Source: an uncultured Lachnospiraceae bacterium
Lineage (GTDB): Bacteria; Bacillota; Clostridia; Lachnospirales; Lachnospiraceae
Assembly (NCBI GenBank): GCA_902782965.1
Contig: CACZPG010000134.1
Coordinates: 1 to 5,945 of the forward strand
DNA length: 5,945 nucleotides
Direction: 5' to 3'
Shown: positions 4,854 to 5,945 of the stretch, in pieces
Numbering within the stretch: the first letter of the stretch is position 1
Layout: each line of letters begins with the position of its first letter
The notes under the pieces: model-generated
The model's database searches: none
Told to the model about the DNA's origin: nothing
Seen by the model: only the letters and a program-made list of their open reading frames with translations
Translations under genes and position numbers: made by a program

Positions 4854-5945
4854 TCAGTCTTTCTTCTCAATATACTTATTAAGTGTATCCACAACTGTAT
4901 TCAGGTTATATGGCTTAGCAATATAATCATCCAGCTGATTCTTCATGATACGTTCCTTATCTCCGAACATAGCCCTTGCTGTTACAGCTATGATTGGAAG
5001 ACGAGGTTTACGATTCTCTGATTCAATCTTACGAATCTCCTGAGTAGCTGCGATACCATCCATTACAGGCATCTGTACATCGAAGAGTGCTGCATCGTAG
5101 GATTTCTCTTTGTAAAGTTCTACCGCCTTAGCACCATTCTCTGCTATATCGTAGGAGAAACCTGCCATTCCCAGAAGTTTTCCGATAACCTGCTGGTTAA
5201 CCGGCTCATCCTCTGCAACAAGGATTCTCGCATTCTTACCATTAGCATTATTGATAGAGTAGATGGCTGCTTCCTTCTCTTTCTCAGCTTCCTTCTCGGC
5301 TTCAGCCTCAGCAGGCTTAACAACCTTGATTGGAATCTCCGCAATAAATGTAGAACCGATTCCTTCCTTACTCTGTACTGTAATAGTACCATTCATAAGC
5401 TCGGTAATCTGCTTGGAAATAACAAGTCCAAGTCCGGAGCCTCCGTATCTACGGGTATCTGATCCATCAACCTGTGAGAATCTCACGAACAGCTTGCTCA
5501 TATTTGTATCTGAAATACCGATACCGGTATCAGCAACGGCTATTCTGAGCTTGATCATTTCATCTTTGTCATCAAGTGCAGCAATCTTAACTCTTACACC
5601 ACCATCTGAAGTAAACTTGATGGCGTTTGAAAGCAGGCAGTTAAGAACCTGCTGGATTCTCTGTCCATCGGCACGAACGAGCTTAGGAATATTATTACCG
5701 AAGGAAAGGTCAAGTGCTATGTTCTTACCATTAGCGGATGGAACATGAGCAGCAACTGTCTCTTCAATAGAAGCTCTGATATCACAGATTTCTTCTTTGA
5801 TCTTATATTTACCAGCTTCAAGCTTACTGATATCAAGAATATCATTGATAAGTCTGAGGAGGTTATCTGCACAATTCTTAGCAGTAATAAGATTATCTCT
5901 GTAATCAGCCTGAAGATCATCAGCCATAAGTGTGAGCTGGATCAT
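4854..5945 (-). CDS. Hybrid sensor histidine kinase/response regulator, C-terminal fragment (5' end beyond window)
   Basis: The visible 363 residues are the C-terminal part of a hybrid two-component kinase. Residues 1-46 are the second half of the HisKA dimerisation domain, ending in LINDILDISKLEAGK (32-46). The H-box with the phosphoacceptor His should lie a few tens of residues upstream, off the window. The HATPase domain (about 85-208) has the N box LLSNAIKFT (104-112), G1 DTGIGI (139-144), F box LFVRFSQ (152-158) and G2 GGSGLGL (168-174), so ATP binding looks intact. A linker very rich in Ala, Glu and Lys (about 211-227) leads to a receiver domain (240-360) with acidic E245/D246, phosphoacceptor D289 in FDVQMPVMDG, T322 and K344 in AKPYN. 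No output domain follows, so the phosphate probably moves to a separate Hpt protein. The Met at the window edge lies inside HisKA and is not the true start. The input signal is unseen. A strong terminator follows. Confidence 0.93.
   Translation of the reverse strand: MIQLTLMADDLQADYRDNLITAKNCADNLLRLINDILDISKLEAGKYKIKEEICDIRASIEETVAAHVPSANGKNIALDLSFGNNIPKLVRADGQRIQQVLNCLLSNAIKFTSDGGVRVKIAALDDKDEMIKLRIAVADTGIGISDTNMSKLFVRFSQVDGSDTRRYGGSGLGLVISKQITELMNGTITVQSKEGIGSTFIAEIPIKVVKPAEAEAEKEAEKEKEAAIYSINNANGKNARILVAEDEPVNQQVIGKLLGMAGFSYDIAENGAKAVELYKEKSYDAALFDVQMPVMDGIAATQEIRKIESENRKPRLPIIAVTARAMFGDKERIMKNQLDDYIAKPYNLNTVVDTLNKYIEKKD

Noticed and set aside
5144..5392. Minus-strand open frames inside the kinase gene (5144-5392 and 5717-5920).
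   Set aside because: They are out-of-frame readings of the HATPase, linker and receiver region, very rich in Arg and Leu, without a ribosome site.
4854..5945. The kinase starting at the Met at the right edge of the window.
   Set aside because: That Met lies inside the HisKA domain, past the H-box, so the gene must begin outside the window.

Overview
The window reads as part of a low-to-mid GC Clostridia chromosome, most likely Lachnospiraceae (Butyrivibrio, Roseburia, Eubacterium rectale type). This rests on strong AAGGAGG ribosome binding sites, the codon choice, a Flp1-like pilin, a TadZ with a degenerate ATPase loop and a TadC with a large extracytoplasmic insert. Species-level assignment is inference. 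Every supported gene lies on the minus strand, so the region is transcribed from high to low coordinates.

Right part (4854-5945): the C-terminal 363 residues of a hybrid sensor histidine kinase. They hold the end of the dimerisation domain, a complete HATPase domain, an Ala/Glu/Lys-rich linker and a complete receiver domain. The gene enters from beyond the right edge, so its sensor part and phosphoacceptor histidine are not visible. A strong intrinsic terminator (11-bp perfect stem, 6-nt loop, seven U) lies 45 nt after its stop and separates it from what follows.

Middle (4438-4853): a 416-nt non-coding stretch upstream of the pilus genes. It holds the kinase terminator, a weak promoter candidate, a tandem 10-bp repeat, a second and weaker terminator-like hairpin in the same direction, and three GAGCGT boxes. 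Two of these boxes sit in an 11-bp exact repeat 64 bp apart, close to the first pilus gene. The arrangement suggests a regulated leader, but no known riboswitch is recognised.

Left part (1-4437): a compact tad (tight adherence, type IVb/Flp pilus) operon in the order tadZ/cpaE - tadA/cpaF - tadB - tadC - flp. The first three genes overlap (41 nt and 4 nt); the last two junctions have 17- and 16-nt gaps, each filled by a clean ribosome binding site. TadZ would localise the machine, TadA is the secretion ATPase, TadB and TadC form the inner-membrane platform, and Flp is the pilin subunit. Prepilin peptidase, minor pilins and other Tad parts are not in the window and may follow to the left.

The most unusual protein is TadC. 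It carries about 190 extracytoplasmic residues between its second and third membrane segments, including an Ig-like segment that resembles the atrophied bacterial Ig (aBig) family. No mobile elements, tRNA or rRNA genes or CRISPR arrays were seen.
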